Part shown: in pieces, positions 5,175-5,190 of the stretch | Position numbering within the stretch: the stretch's first letter is position 1 | How the letters are laid out: each line of letters opens with the position of its first letter | DNA from: Bacillota bacterium | GTDB lineage: Bacteria > Bacillota > Clostridia > Peptostreptococcales > Anaerovoracaceae | DNA length: 5,190 bases | Assembly: GCA_030527065.1 (NCBI GenBank) | Contig: JAUNBO010000129.1 | Span: forward strand, 1-5,190 | Direction of reading: 5' to 3' | Position numbers and translations under genes: made by a program | Notes under the pieces: generated by a model | The model's database searches: none | Told to the model about the DNA's origin: nothing | Seen by the model: the letters and a program-made list of their open reading frames with translations, nothing else

Positions 5175-5190
5175 GGTCTTCGGTTTTGTT

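Overview
The window comes from an endospore-forming Firmicute, most likely an anaerobic member of the Clostridia. It carries spoIVB and spo0A side by side in the order typical of spore formers, with strong AGGAGG-type ribosome binding sites and a moderate GC content. The genus cannot be read from this sequence. All seven supported genes are on the + strand, and no intergenic gap exceeds about 110 bases.

Layout. Positions 51-680 encode a predicted lipoprotein and 770-1318 a single-pass membrane protein; I recognise neither, and both are visibly more AT-rich than the genes to their right. A textbook sigma-A promoter (1337-1365) precedes comEA (1396-2058), a membrane-anchored DNA-binding protein of the competence DNA uptake machinery. 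Next is a short gene (2127-2618) for a membrane-anchored protein whose last ~65 residues resemble the C-terminal domain of BofC, the SpoIVB inhibitor of Bacillus. It lies 25 bases upstream of spoIVB (2644-3708), the PDZ-serine protease that signals from forespore to mother cell. spo0A (3818-4621), the master response regulator of sporulation, follows behind its own likely sigma-A promoter and is closed by a strong hairpin (4665-4697). The last gene (4731-5174) starts at TTG and encodes a small secreted protein of unknown function.

How the genes fit together. The centre of the window is a sporulation module: Spo0A decides entry, and SpoIVB with its BofC-like neighbour would act later, in the space between the forespore membranes. 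A candidate forespore promoter (sigma-F/sigma-G type, 2080-2109) lies just upstream of the BofC-like gene, which fits co-expression of that gene with spoIVB. A perfect 7-base Spo0A-box sequence (4625-4631) follows spo0A. recN, the usual gene upstream of spoIVB, is absent from this position; comEA and the BofC-like gene occupy it. I saw no mobile element, CRISPR array, tRNA or rRNA. The main novelty is the linked BofC-like/SpoIVB pair and the uncharacterised secreted protein after spo0A.
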